This document shows, in pieces, positions 39,947-49,500 of a stretch of DNA of 64,000 bases. Under the pieces are notes generated by a model. The model ran no database searches, was not told the DNA's origin, and worked only from the letters and a program-made list of their open reading frames with translations. The translations under genes and the position numbers were made by a program. Position 1 is the first letter of the stretch; the number at the start of each line of letters is the position of its first letter. The DNA comes from Tritrichomonas musculus (Eukaryota; Parabasalia; Tritrichomonadida; Tritrichomonadidae). The stretch spans positions 186,001-250,000 of the forward strand of contig JAPFFF010000063.1 in NCBI GenBank assembly GCA_039105265.1, read 5' to 3'.

Positions 39947-41140
39947 ATGAGTAAACATTATGATCATGAGACTAATACCCTCACGATAGAACCCGGACAA
40001 TATGATAATTTAAATAAAAACAATGCTATAGATCAAATAACTATTAGTCCAAATGGTCACACCATTTATATAATACCTCACGTGATAATACCACCACCAT
40101 TTGTACGTAACTTCTTTGCTCGAAAAGAGCCTGATGAGGATGGCATTGGAATTAAGTCTATAAAATATTACTTCTGTTTGTCAAATTCGTATGATGCGGA
40201 TTATATCTGGACTTGGGAAAACTCATTCGATAAAGATGTTGTTTATCTAGAGAAGTTCCCAGGGGACCGTCCAGATCGACTAACTGATAATATGAATATA
40301 TGTTTGCCAGTTAAATATTTCGAGGTAAACATTGTTAATAAAGTTCGGCTAACAGTTGGGCGGAGTAGCGACGTAGGATTTTATATCCCATTATTGGCTG
40401 AAGAGAGTGACCAAATACCTACTGTGAATATTGTTCAAAACACTCGTGTATATCACAGCCCTAATAAGTCCAGACAAAGTGAGAAGAATATTGAGTTTGC
40501 ATTTGCCAAAAAACCCACAAATGCACCTCGTCCAAAACCCCTCCCACCACCACCAGGTGTAACGCCAATTACAACTGAACAACGTATTAATGATATACGC
40601 AAACAGCCCAAGGTTGATGACAATGGTGTATATCGTTCGACGGATATTCGGCCTGCAACCGCACCAATTACTCTAGCTAAGAAAAATGGTGATAAGCAGG
40701 AATATCGCGTAAAATATGAAACACAATATGACCTGGTTAGAAATATTCGAAATAGACTACAGCAAAGCAAGCTCGATTTCGAGGCCATAAGTAATCCAAG
40801 CATACAATCATCAGCTAGGGTTCTAACACCAAACAAGAGTCAAAACCGAATTGCTAGCAAACCGCGTGATAGAATACGTGATACTCCAACACCATCCAAA
40901 GCCAATTCGGTATCATTTGGACCATCATTCAAAAACATTGGATTCCAACCCAAGCAGGAAGCAATTTCATTGCCGAACGCTAGCGAACTGCGTTCTAACT
41001 CCCAAAGTCTGCATATTGAGGACCTTGATAATAGTGAATCAACTGAAATATATCAGTTCATGGCACCTGAATCACCAATACAACCTATCCAACCACCTCC
41101 ACATATATCATCTACTAGTAGTTTGTCATCACGTGGTTAG
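39947..41140 (+). CDS. Maverick protein, 397 aa, candidate minor virion protein
   Basis: The ATG follows TTTATTTTTGGGTAA. Residues 1-190 are beta-rich (NTLTIEPGQYDNLNK, IDQITISPNGHTIYIIP, VRLTVGRSSDVGFYI) and could be a jelly-roll of the penton type. Residues 190-397 are basic, Pro/Ser-rich and probably disordered (RPKPLPPPPGV, RVLTPNKSQNR). The two-part layout fits a minor capsid protein with an inward-pointing tail. The family is not recognised. Confidence 0.55.
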   Translation: MSKHYDHETNTLTIEPGQYDNLNKNNAIDQITISPNGHTIYIIPHVIIPPPFVRNFFARKEPDEDGIGIKSIKYYFCLSNSYDADYIWTWENSFDKDVVYLEKFPGDRPDRLTDNMNICLPVKYFEVNIVNKVRLTVGRSSDVGFYIPLLAEESDQIPTVNIVQNTRVYHSPNKSRQSEKNIEFAFAKKPTNAPRPKPLPPPPGVTPITTEQRINDIRKQPKVDDNGVYRSTDIRPATAPITLAKKNGDKQEYRVKYETQYDLVRNIRNRLQQSKLDFEAISNPSIQSSARVLTPNKSQNRIASKPRDRIRDTPTPSKANSVSFGPSFKNIGFQPKQEAISLPNASELRSNSQSLHIEDLDNSESTEIYQFMAPESPIQPIQPPPHISSTSSLSSRG

Positions 41141-41167
41141 AATAGCAAGATACATATTCCACCCAAT

Positions 41168-41368
41168 ATGATGCCTAGACCGTCATCAGCTAAGTCCAAA
41201 AATAGTAGTTCTAAAACCAGATCTACGGCAAAGCCATCTACGGCAAAGCCATCTACGGCAAAGCCATCTACGGCAAAGCCATCTACGGCACAACCAGTAA
41301 TTAAATTCAAAGGGTTTGGGTTCCAAGGTTTTAACAAAGATAATGATATGGGTGATATTCCCGATTAA
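41168..41368 (+). CDS. Small basic Ser/Thr/Ala/Lys/Pro-repeat protein
   Basis: 66 residues with five tandem STAKP-type pentapeptides from a 15-bp repeat, then a glycine/phenylalanine motif FKGFGFQGFN. It follows the 397-aa gene closely and is convergent with the 919-aa gene (2 bp). The basic repeat resembles DNA-binding core peptides. Whether it is translated separately is not certain. Confidence 0.45.
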   Translation: MMPRPSSAKSKNSSSKTRSTAKPSTAKPSTAKPSTAKPSTAQPVIKFKGFGFQGFNKDNDMGDIPD

Positions 41369-41370
41369 AT

Positions 41371-44130
41371 TTATTTTTCTGCTTCTTTTGCTGGTGCATA
41401 TCCGTCTATGAAGTATTCATTTACAGCATTTTCACGAGCTGCTTCAGCTGATTGAGCTTTAGACTCCTTGTATTCAGCATATCCCCTATTCTTATAAAGA
41501 TCAGTATCCAGGAATTGGATGAGATTATTTTTGTACTGTTCTCGATTATGCTTCAAACGCTTCTTGTCTCCATAAACAGCAGTATTATATAACCTTTGCA
41601 ACAACTCTTGATTTGCTTGTTTAGAAGGGTCTACCTTTATACCATTTATGAATACAACATAAACGAGTCTGTTCATGATGAATTTGAAACGTTCATCCCA
41701 GTTTTCCTCTGCAACCATTGCTTCATTAGTAGTGAAATTAATATGCTTACTAATGACGTCCTGAGTATCTTCTTGAAGTTTTCTACCAACAGATACATTA
41801 TATTGCCCGGAATTGACCTTCTTATAAAGGAGCCAATCTGTATAAGCTATCTTCTGGCCCTTACTAGCTTCAATAGCCTTTAGAGCTGGTTGATCATATA
41901 GCACAGCAAACATTGCATTAGTACTAGTGAGATAATCTGTTAATTTCCTGAGTGGACCAACAGGCTTATAGTACTGATTCCAAAAGAAATGCCATAAATG
42001 GGAGAACACAGATGCCCAATATGAATTTGGTGTTAATCGTTTACTTATTCTGGGTTTAGGTAATCCAACCTTTGAATAAGCATCCATCAGTTCACTCATT
42101 GCCTTATTCGCCTCCAGATTATACTCACCAGCTTCCCAATTAACTTTATCAAGCGATTTCTGGAACATCTCAGCCAACCACGCATTAAATGGGTTCTGTT
42201 TACGAGCTTTCTTTGTCGAGTATGTTGCAGCCCAAGCCTTCTTATATGGTGATGCTTGAACGAGTTGATATCCATTTATAATGGCTGGACTACCACGTTT
42301 ATCAACAAGGACAATATCATCAACCTGGTCTCCATTAAGATCAGTAATGGCATTGCCTAATGGGTCTGAGGAGTTTGTTGGTAGTAATCTATATAAAGGT
42401 ATTCCATCAGCATCGAGATGATTCTTGCAGTATTCATGTGCAGTATCTCTTTGAGCTGCATCTGGAATATATTTAATTCGATAGTTCCCATTAATGATTA
42501 AGTCGAGGAAGTCGCGTTTGTATTTAGATGTATCACGAACCTTTGATAAATTGTGTATTCTTAACTTATTCATTGCATTAGATACTTGTTCATAACCTTT
42601 GCCTTTTCGGATTCCCGTGGTTCCACGTCTTTTGGCTTGGTATTCGGATAATAATTGTGAAGCGTCAAATGGGGTTTCTTGAGTTAGATCTTCTATGAAT
42701 GATGCTGTACCCTCATCATGACCCCAATTACCAATATCATCATCATCTGGTACCGTGAGTCCATTTAAATTGTTAAGTGTATCAGATCCTATAAAGGATG
42801 GTGCTTCTGTCATAGTTTCTTTAGGTGAAGAAAAAATGTTATTATTTGTATACTCGATTTCAGGGGATATATTTGTCATCAATAGGGACTTCGCTAGGAA
42901 CTTCGCTTGGGATGTCGCTTTGGGTACCGATCCAGGGATATCCCCTAATGGAATCTCGCTAGGAACTTCGATAGGAACTTCGATAGGGACTTCGATAGGG
43001 ACTTCGCTTGGATCTCCTGGGGGTTTCGATTTATGTGATTTGTTATTAAGCTTATTTACTAGATTGAGCTTATCTAATATATCACGGGTATCTTCATATT
43101 GACCTCTAGAAATATATTCATGTAATGTGGCTACCAAATCTTTTGTTTTAAGGTCATCACTAGACTGTGGATGGATAGCCCTATTATAGCATTCCGTAAG
43201 TCCATCATATGAGTCCTCACCCAAAACACCGAAATTGCGAAGTGCTTGCAAATCATGTTTGAGTGTTTTGTTGAATGTAGTCATAAGTCTATCCATATTA
43301 CTCTCACCTGGCAAATTGGTCAGGGATTGTAAGAATTCCTTATTGATTTCAGCTTCGATATCTTCATAGGTTTTAACAGTTGTAATGCATTTCCGTATAC
43401 TAGATACCTCTTTATTGGTTTTTGGAGACCTAATGATATCGGCTTGCTTTTTCTCGATTGAATCCAAGTTACGTATGATATTATCAACCATATCTCGTAC
43501 CTCTCGAATCTCAATTTGGTTTAGTTTGCGGGGTGCATATTTAACGGGGTCATCAGCAATGCGATAGTATTTGGGTAATACATTAAGGATTTGTTCGGGG
43601 AGTATATCTTGAGTCTTAAGTGCATCCATATCAACACTAATTCGAGCTATTCGATTGGGTGTGAGTATTTGGAATGGACTCATATCACCTTCTTCCTCCT
43701 CCTCCTCAAATTCTAGCTCAATAGGTTCCTCAAATTCGGGGATATCCTGTTGGAGTTCCTCGCTTGGGACTTCGCTTGGGACTTCGCTTGGGACTTCGCT
43801 TGGGACTTCGCTTGGGGCTTCGCTAGGAACTTCGCTTGGATCTCCTGGGGGTTTCAAATGTTGCCCCAGATCTTCGAAGAATGCTATATATACAATTAAA
43901 TTACCATACAATTTCGCAAACTGATCTGGGTCATTTATGTTGGTGCTTTCCCATGCATTTTTCATATCTTCAAGCTTATGCGATACCTCATCCGTGTACA
44001 AATCTGGCCTATTGATGGCGGCCATTATATTATAGACGATTGCATTTGGTATTTTGCATTTTTGTACCATATACCTAAGAATCTCTCGGTATGTGGGGTC
44101 CTTGACTCCACTATTAATTACGGTAATCAT
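41371..44130 (-). CDS. Large Maverick protein, 919 aa, with SEVP repeats, unknown
   Basis: Helix-rich N-terminus (1-100), then tandem EVPS tetrapeptides (about 105-127), then a Glu-rich patch. A helical middle (about 160-370) is followed by a second EVPI/EVPS repeat. A C-terminal half has aromatic-rich sequence (YWASVFSHLWHFFWNQYYKP near 700). There is no ATPase, protease or nuclease motif that I can recognise. The short repeats are 12-bp tandem duplications. Its start lies 18 bases from the start of the divergent fibre gene, so the two may be co-regulated; a structural or assembly role is a guess. Confidence 0.65.
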   Translation of the reverse strand: MITVINSGVKDPTYREILRYMVQKCKIPNAIVYNIMAAINRPDLYTDEVSHKLEDMKNAWESTNINDPDQFAKLYGNLIVYIAFFEDLGQHLKPPGDPSEVPSEAPSEVPSEVPSEVPSEVPSEELQQDIPEFEEPIELEFEEEEEEGDMSPFQILTPNRIARISVDMDALKTQDILPEQILNVLPKYYRIADDPVKYAPRKLNQIEIREVRDMVDNIIRNLDSIEKKQADIIRSPKTNKEVSSIRKCITTVKTYEDIEAEINKEFLQSLTNLPGESNMDRLMTTFNKTLKHDLQALRNFGVLGEDSYDGLTECYNRAIHPQSSDDLKTKDLVATLHEYISRGQYEDTRDILDKLNLVNKLNNKSHKSKPPGDPSEVPIEVPIEVPIEVPSEIPLGDIPGSVPKATSQAKFLAKSLLMTNISPEIEYTNNNIFSSPKETMTEAPSFIGSDTLNNLNGLTVPDDDDIGNWGHDEGTASFIEDLTQETPFDASQLLSEYQAKRRGTTGIRKGKGYEQVSNAMNKLRIHNLSKVRDTSKYKRDFLDLIINGNYRIKYIPDAAQRDTAHEYCKNHLDADGIPLYRLLPTNSSDPLGNAITDLNGDQVDDIVLVDKRGSPAIINGYQLVQASPYKKAWAATYSTKKARKQNPFNAWLAEMFQKSLDKVNWEAGEYNLEANKAMSELMDAYSKVGLPKPRISKRLTPNSYWASVFSHLWHFFWNQYYKPVGPLRKLTDYLTSTNAMFAVLYDQPALKAIEASKGQKIAYTDWLLYKKVNSGQYNVSVGRKLQEDTQDVISKHINFTTNEAMVAEENWDERFKFIMNRLVYVVFINGIKVDPSKQANQELLQRLYNTAVYGDKKRLKHNREQYKNNLIQFLDTDLYKNRGYAEYKESKAQSAEAARENAVNEYFIDGYAPAKEAEK

Positions 44131-44148
44131 ACCTTTATTTTATAGTAA

Positions 44149-46491
44149 ATGTTTAGTATAGAACAGAGTGGATTTTCAATAAAAGCGGCCACTATTGACG
44201 AGTTACTAATAGAATACATCAAAAAGTATGCATGCATGTGCCATAATGGGTCCAATGGCTCAAATATAACTGGTCCCAACCAGGAGCAAATCAAGGAACT
44301 CATTACGAGTACAGTTGGTGAGCAACTCGAAAAATATGCCTTAGCCAAGGACCTTGAGTCATATGCTTTGCAAACCCAGCTATTCGATTATGTGAAAACC
44401 GAGGATTTCAATACGGAGATGCTGAAGTACGCATCTAGTGAAGATGTGGATGGTGCCATTGGGGAATTACGTGATTACATTGCCAAAAACTGTGCACTCC
44501 CTGAGAACATCGTTACGAGTGATTCATTGAGTACTGCTTTGGAACCATTTGCTAAGACCCAGGACTTAAGTGAGTATGCTAAGACCCAGGACTTGCCAGA
44601 TATGACCAAGTATGCGAAGCTTGCGAACTTAGGTGAGTATGCACTCAAAACGGATATCCCAGAACCAGTTGACTTGACACCATATTATACTAGTGGTCAG
44701 GCTGATGAGAAGTTCGTCGATGAAGATGAGCTCGCATATGAATTAGATAAGTATGAGACCAAGGATGTGGCTAATGGGAAGTATATTTCAAAAGACAATG
44801 TCATAAATGATATTCCAATACAAGCTGGAGGTCAGAATATTGATTTTGAATGTAATGATCCGTATTTATCTCGATTTCTTACTCCAAATTGCGACAAATT
44901 ACTAGCCGACCTCATACAATATGGATTTTATATTGAATGTGAAAATTATGAAAATGGAAATTATGTCTATGATGGAACTAATGATACAAGATATTTATTT
45001 AGCCATGAAACAAATAAATCATCAATAATTCGTATCATAAAGGATTTTGATGGACTTCTCAATGATTATTTTGTTGGCCCGAGTGGAACTGTTGAGCCTC
45101 CGAAAAATGTCTCTGTTGTCAGGCTCAATACTCCAGAAGTGTCTATTGCAACAACCCAAACTCTCAAAGAATTTGCTCTCAAAACGGATATCCCTGAGAT
45201 CCCCACAGATTTGGTTAATGAATCTGCACTGAGTACCGCACTATATGGCACTGAATTGAATATTGAATATCCAGCAAAATTATCTGAGGGTGCATATATT
45301 ACCCCTAAGCTACCCAATGCTGGAGTTCATTTGGTATTTGATGTTAATTGGGGTGATAATCAAGATGATGATATAATGCATATTGATGTAGTATTTAAAC
45401 CAAATGGTTCTACTAGCACTTTTGATAGCATGGACGGGTATGATAGCAATGGCAAACGCATTGATAGAATAATATGGCGTCATGATGATGGACAAATTGT
45501 ATATGTATCATATATTGCAGCACATAGAAATAATAATCCAATAGCATATAATTTCATTAGAGCACAAATCGAATCACCATTTATCAAAGACTCGAATGTT
45601 GTTGATGAAAGTCCAGAACGATTCACAATTCAATGTGCGCAGAATTATAGTGGTTGTGCAATCCCAGATGAATATATCAGAAGGGTATTAACAACCAAAA
45701 ATATTATCGTGAAGTTCAAACGAAATGCCGAAGATGCATCATATGAAGAAGCCGAATATACGTATTCTGGTCGAAAGGGTGCAAATCTCATATACAAATC
45801 AACCGGGGATGATGCGCCAGCTCTCAACCCCTCTGGGGGTGAATCAACCGGGGAAGAATCAATAGATATTCGTGTAGGTACACGTGTCGTCTCATTGAGA
45901 GCCACGGATGATACACTGACCAATATATATGATGCGTCTATCACATTAATCAGCAACCAACCTGTGAGCGATGATATGATTACTTCGGTGAAATATGTTG
46001 ATGGGAAATATGCATTGAAGTCATATGTTGATGAACTACACGCAATTGCCAGTACAACCATCACCCACTACTCCCCAATCGAGTCATCGGTTAACACCAT
46101 CACCGATTTCGTCATTGGAGCCCCAGTATATATGACCGGTAAGGTATATCATCGTGAGGATTCGAAATGGGTCCCTAGCACTGAAGCTGACACCACTGAT
46201 TGCATATGTAGTGTGAAGACCACTGGCACCTGGAAGGAGTATGTTGGTATATGTGTGAGAATCGATGAAGCCAATGGTTGTATCACATTCGCCACTCATG
46301 GAGATTACATGGTTAAGGTCGAGGACTCCTCATGCTATTCCATTGGGGATGAGGTATTCATTGATAACGCTGATAATAAACTGAAGATACTCACTGGTGA
46401 GACCGCGATAACCTCAAAAATAAATCGTATGACAGTGGGTATCATAACTGGTATCATCAACGGATCCACATTAGCTGTATTCAAATCATAA
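44149..46491 (+). CDS. Maverick fibre-like protein, 780 aa
   Basis: A hydrophilic N-terminus leads into a repetitive stalk (about 60-230) with recurring LSEYAKTQDL, ALKTDIPEP and KYETKDVANGKY units, the style of trimeric phage and adenovirus fibres. A beta-rich middle domain follows (about 370-560, FDVNWGDNQDDDIMHIDVVF). A C-terminal region ends with TDCICSVKTTG, NGCITFATHGDYMVKVED and IGDEVFID, a tail-fibre head pattern. Stretches corresponding to about 44660-44780 and 45200-45800 are over 90% identical to the outer Maverick's fibre gene, while flanking genes are not. It probably binds receptors or host cells. Codon use in the middle is more AT-rich than in neighbours. Confidence 0.7.
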   Translation: MFSIEQSGFSIKAATIDELLIEYIKKYACMCHNGSNGSNITGPNQEQIKELITSTVGEQLEKYALAKDLESYALQTQLFDYVKTEDFNTEMLKYASSEDVDGAIGELRDYIAKNCALPENIVTSDSLSTALEPFAKTQDLSEYAKTQDLPDMTKYAKLANLGEYALKTDIPEPVDLTPYYTSGQADEKFVDEDELAYELDKYETKDVANGKYISKDNVINDIPIQAGGQNIDFECNDPYLSRFLTPNCDKLLADLIQYGFYIECENYENGNYVYDGTNDTRYLFSHETNKSSIIRIIKDFDGLLNDYFVGPSGTVEPPKNVSVVRLNTPEVSIATTQTLKEFALKTDIPEIPTDLVNESALSTALYGTELNIEYPAKLSEGAYITPKLPNAGVHLVFDVNWGDNQDDDIMHIDVVFKPNGSTSTFDSMDGYDSNGKRIDRIIWRHDDGQIVYVSYIAAHRNNNPIAYNFIRAQIESPFIKDSNVVDESPERFTIQCAQNYSGCAIPDEYIRRVLTTKNIIVKFKRNAEDASYEEAEYTYSGRKGANLIYKSTGDDAPALNPSGGESTGEESIDIRVGTRVVSLRATDDTLTNIYDASITLISNQPVSDDMITSVKYVDGKYALKSYVDELHAIASTTITHYSPIESSVNTITDFVIGAPVYMTGKVYHREDSKWVPSTEADTTDCICSVKTTGTWKEYVGICVRIDEANGCITFATHGDYMVKVEDSSCYSIGDEVFIDNADNKLKILTGETAITSKINRMTVGIITGIINGSTLAVFKS

Positions 46492-46495
46492 TGTA

Positions 46496-46519
46496 GGTCG
46501 CAGCAATTTTGCTGTCACC
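46496..46519. repeat. Dispersed hairpin, copy 2, between convergent gene ends
   Basis: GGTCGCAGCAA and TTGCTGTCACC form an imperfect 11-bp stem. It lies between the fibre stop (46491) and the polB stop (46525), where a shared 3'-end signal would be useful. Confidence 0.65.
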
Positions 46520-46524
46520 CAAAT

Positions 46525-49500
46525 TTAGAGCATAATATAGTCCCCTGATGTGAGTCCATGGATGAATGGTGCACAGGATTGGTTCTCGAGGACAATCATT
46601 TTGGTGTGTGTCCCGGTGAGAGCATTCTTGTTTACCGTGATCTTGGACATCGTCATCTCACTGATTTTGCTCTGGATTTTGTTGCGCATAGTCATTTGCA
46701 GATTGATATTTTTGCCAACCTTCACACCGCCATTGTCGATGATGTCCTTGTAATCATCACTTGTAATACGGTTTTTCTTGAGGGAGACCCCCTTGAGTTT
46801 GAGTGCCTTGGTGACAGCTCCACTATTAAATATGGTGTAGCACTTAGGGGCTAACGCTATCATATTCTCACCATATTTCTCAATGCAGAGACCCAATATT
46901 TTCTTCTCATCAGCGATTGTGTTTATATTGGGATTCGGCATGAACTTATATATGTTCTCATCATAGAATGCCCTATTCTTGATGATGTATTTGAACTCTT
47001 GATCGGACCCCTTGGTATCATCACCAGCAACCGCAAAATACGCACTATCAGTGTCCCCCTCTATGAAATGGAATCGCTCCACATCAAGGCACTTGTACAT
47101 GAAGTCGTATATGAATGTGAGATACCAGAATTTGGCGTTATCTAGAGTCCAGAATGATTCCTGAAGGCATGTCGTGCATTTGAAGCTCTTTGGGTTCATC
47201 TGGAGTAGATAGTTGTCATCACTCAATTTGGTGCCACAGACATAGTTGTCGTAGATGATATTCTGGAAGGTCTTATCGCGCGAGCATATCTTGATTTTGG
47301 AGAACTTCTCGGTGTTCATCCCATCGTACCCATATGAGCCATTCATGCTGATCTTGTAGAACTTCTCATTCGCTACGCTCAAGTCTTGTTCCAAGCCATT
47401 CGACACACTCAAGTCGCTTTCAGCGCCATTGCCTTTAACGGTACCAGATATGATATCCTGACGGCGTTTCATGAACTCGCTAACAAATGGGTTGAATCCA
47501 CGATGAGCCTCGTATTTGGTGAGACTCTTGATATCCTCGATGACAAGTCCATGGTCGAGGAGGAACCAGAGGTAGTAATTCGAGAATGTCTGATAGGTAC
47601 CCATTGTATCAACACTCATGGTCAGCTTCCGTTCAGTTTTGTCAACAGATGGGAGCTTATTGCGAGTCATGTAGTTGTGCATATATGGACCAATTGTGGT
47701 CTCATCATTGGTGATATCGAAATTGCGGAATACAGGTGGGAAATTGATGAAGTAGTTGATTTTGGATATTGGGCATTTCAACATGACCTCCGCTTTGAAC
47801 AGGAATTTGGGATGCTTTCGGTGATACTGGCTGTTGATGATATGCATACATGTGTTGTAGGTCTTCATATTTTTGACCCCATCCTTGTACACCTCGAATC
47901 GCTCCATCATGGAACCTGGCATATACATGACTCCCCCGTGATATCGGTTGAAATCATGTTTGGTTGAACTGAATGCTGATGGGTATAAGCTGTTGAAATC
48001 GACTCCAACAATATGAGTCATCGTGTGTGGAGTATCATATGAGATTACCTTGTGATCAACGGCATTGTATCTAAAACGGTTTATTTTGGTATGACCCTTG
48101 ATGTTGACACGATGCATGACATTGGATAGACCACCAGTGATGTTGTTCCGTAAGCTGTAATACTCCTGTTCATCGTTGATGAGCGTTGGGAGATGCATCA
48201 TCTTGCAGTACTTCTTCAGCTGAATTCGGAGTTTGGTTATATTGGGGTCATCACGACTGCGAAGTCTGTTGCATTCCGCACAAGCGAGTTTACAGTTACT
48301 GAGTTCATGACCGATATCATTATTGATTCTATCGAGAGTAGGTCTGTTGGTCCATGTGAAGTGCTCACCACAGAGATGGCACTTGCCTGTATCTGGATTG
48401 TTGTACATCTCCATGAACTTATCGAATTGCTCCTCACAAACACATTTATCGAGGTTCCTGGGAGAGTCCTTATGAGCTAGATTATATTTGACATCCTGGT
48501 TATAGTAGTTCTCGCATTTGAATCGCCACCACTTGAGATTTGGCTTGAATTCGTTAACGGGATTCTGTATAGAGTATTCGGCATTTGGAGAATGGAATTC
48601 TTCCTCAAATTCCTTATATGCGAGTGCATACTTGATACAGGATGCATTCTTGCTTAGCGATAGGTTTGAGATGAGGTCCACGTTGTACTGCGCATTGAGT
48701 GCAATCAGGTTGTCAATGGGTTTGATCATCATCTCGACATCATTATCATTGTATGCAAGTAGGTAGTCCCATCGGGTTTCATAGTTTTTGGCATCCTCGA
48801 GATATAGCTTGTAATCATCTTCAGTCAATGGATTCTTCTGGTTGAGATAGCTGTAGAACGCTTCATACTCAAATGGCTCTGCTTTTGAGAGGACCTCATT
48901 GTAGTTCTCAGTGTTGATGGCTTCATATGGGAACACACCCTTCGAGCTATTCTCAACTCCCCCGAAATCAACCCCGAATTGCCGTAATGTACCTCCAGCG
49001 ACGAATGATTGTGCGTCGATGAATCGCAACTTGGTGTCGTATTTGGGTGACTTCAATATGAACTGCTTCAATGAGGATGTGGTACCAATGATACTGTTGG
49101 GCTCAACACTCCAGAGTGTAGTTCCCGCTGAACTGTAGTTGAGATACTCCTTGAATAGGTTGCTATCGAATCTACTCGAGTTGAATCCAAATACGGTTAT
49201 CACATTCAGGTTGCGATCAATGGTTTTGAGCTTGTCAACTGGTTGATTGATGAAGGATTTCATATATTGAACCTTATCGTGATACACTTTCTGGGATTGC
49301 TCAAACAACCACTCGATCCACTTGATGATGAACTCAGATGAATCTCTTAATGAGAAGTGCTTTGTGGTACAACCAGATTGCGATTTGACACATGATGATA
49401 CACTAAGGGGAATCAGTCGTGAGTTGATGGATGTGGATGAACCAATAGATGCATTCACAGGCTGTTCAACAGTTTCGAAATCGTAGGTGATGTAATATAT

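Noticed and set aside
47386-47967. 193-codon plus-strand frame opposite polB
   Set aside because: Antisense shadow of the polymerase palm, without independent features.
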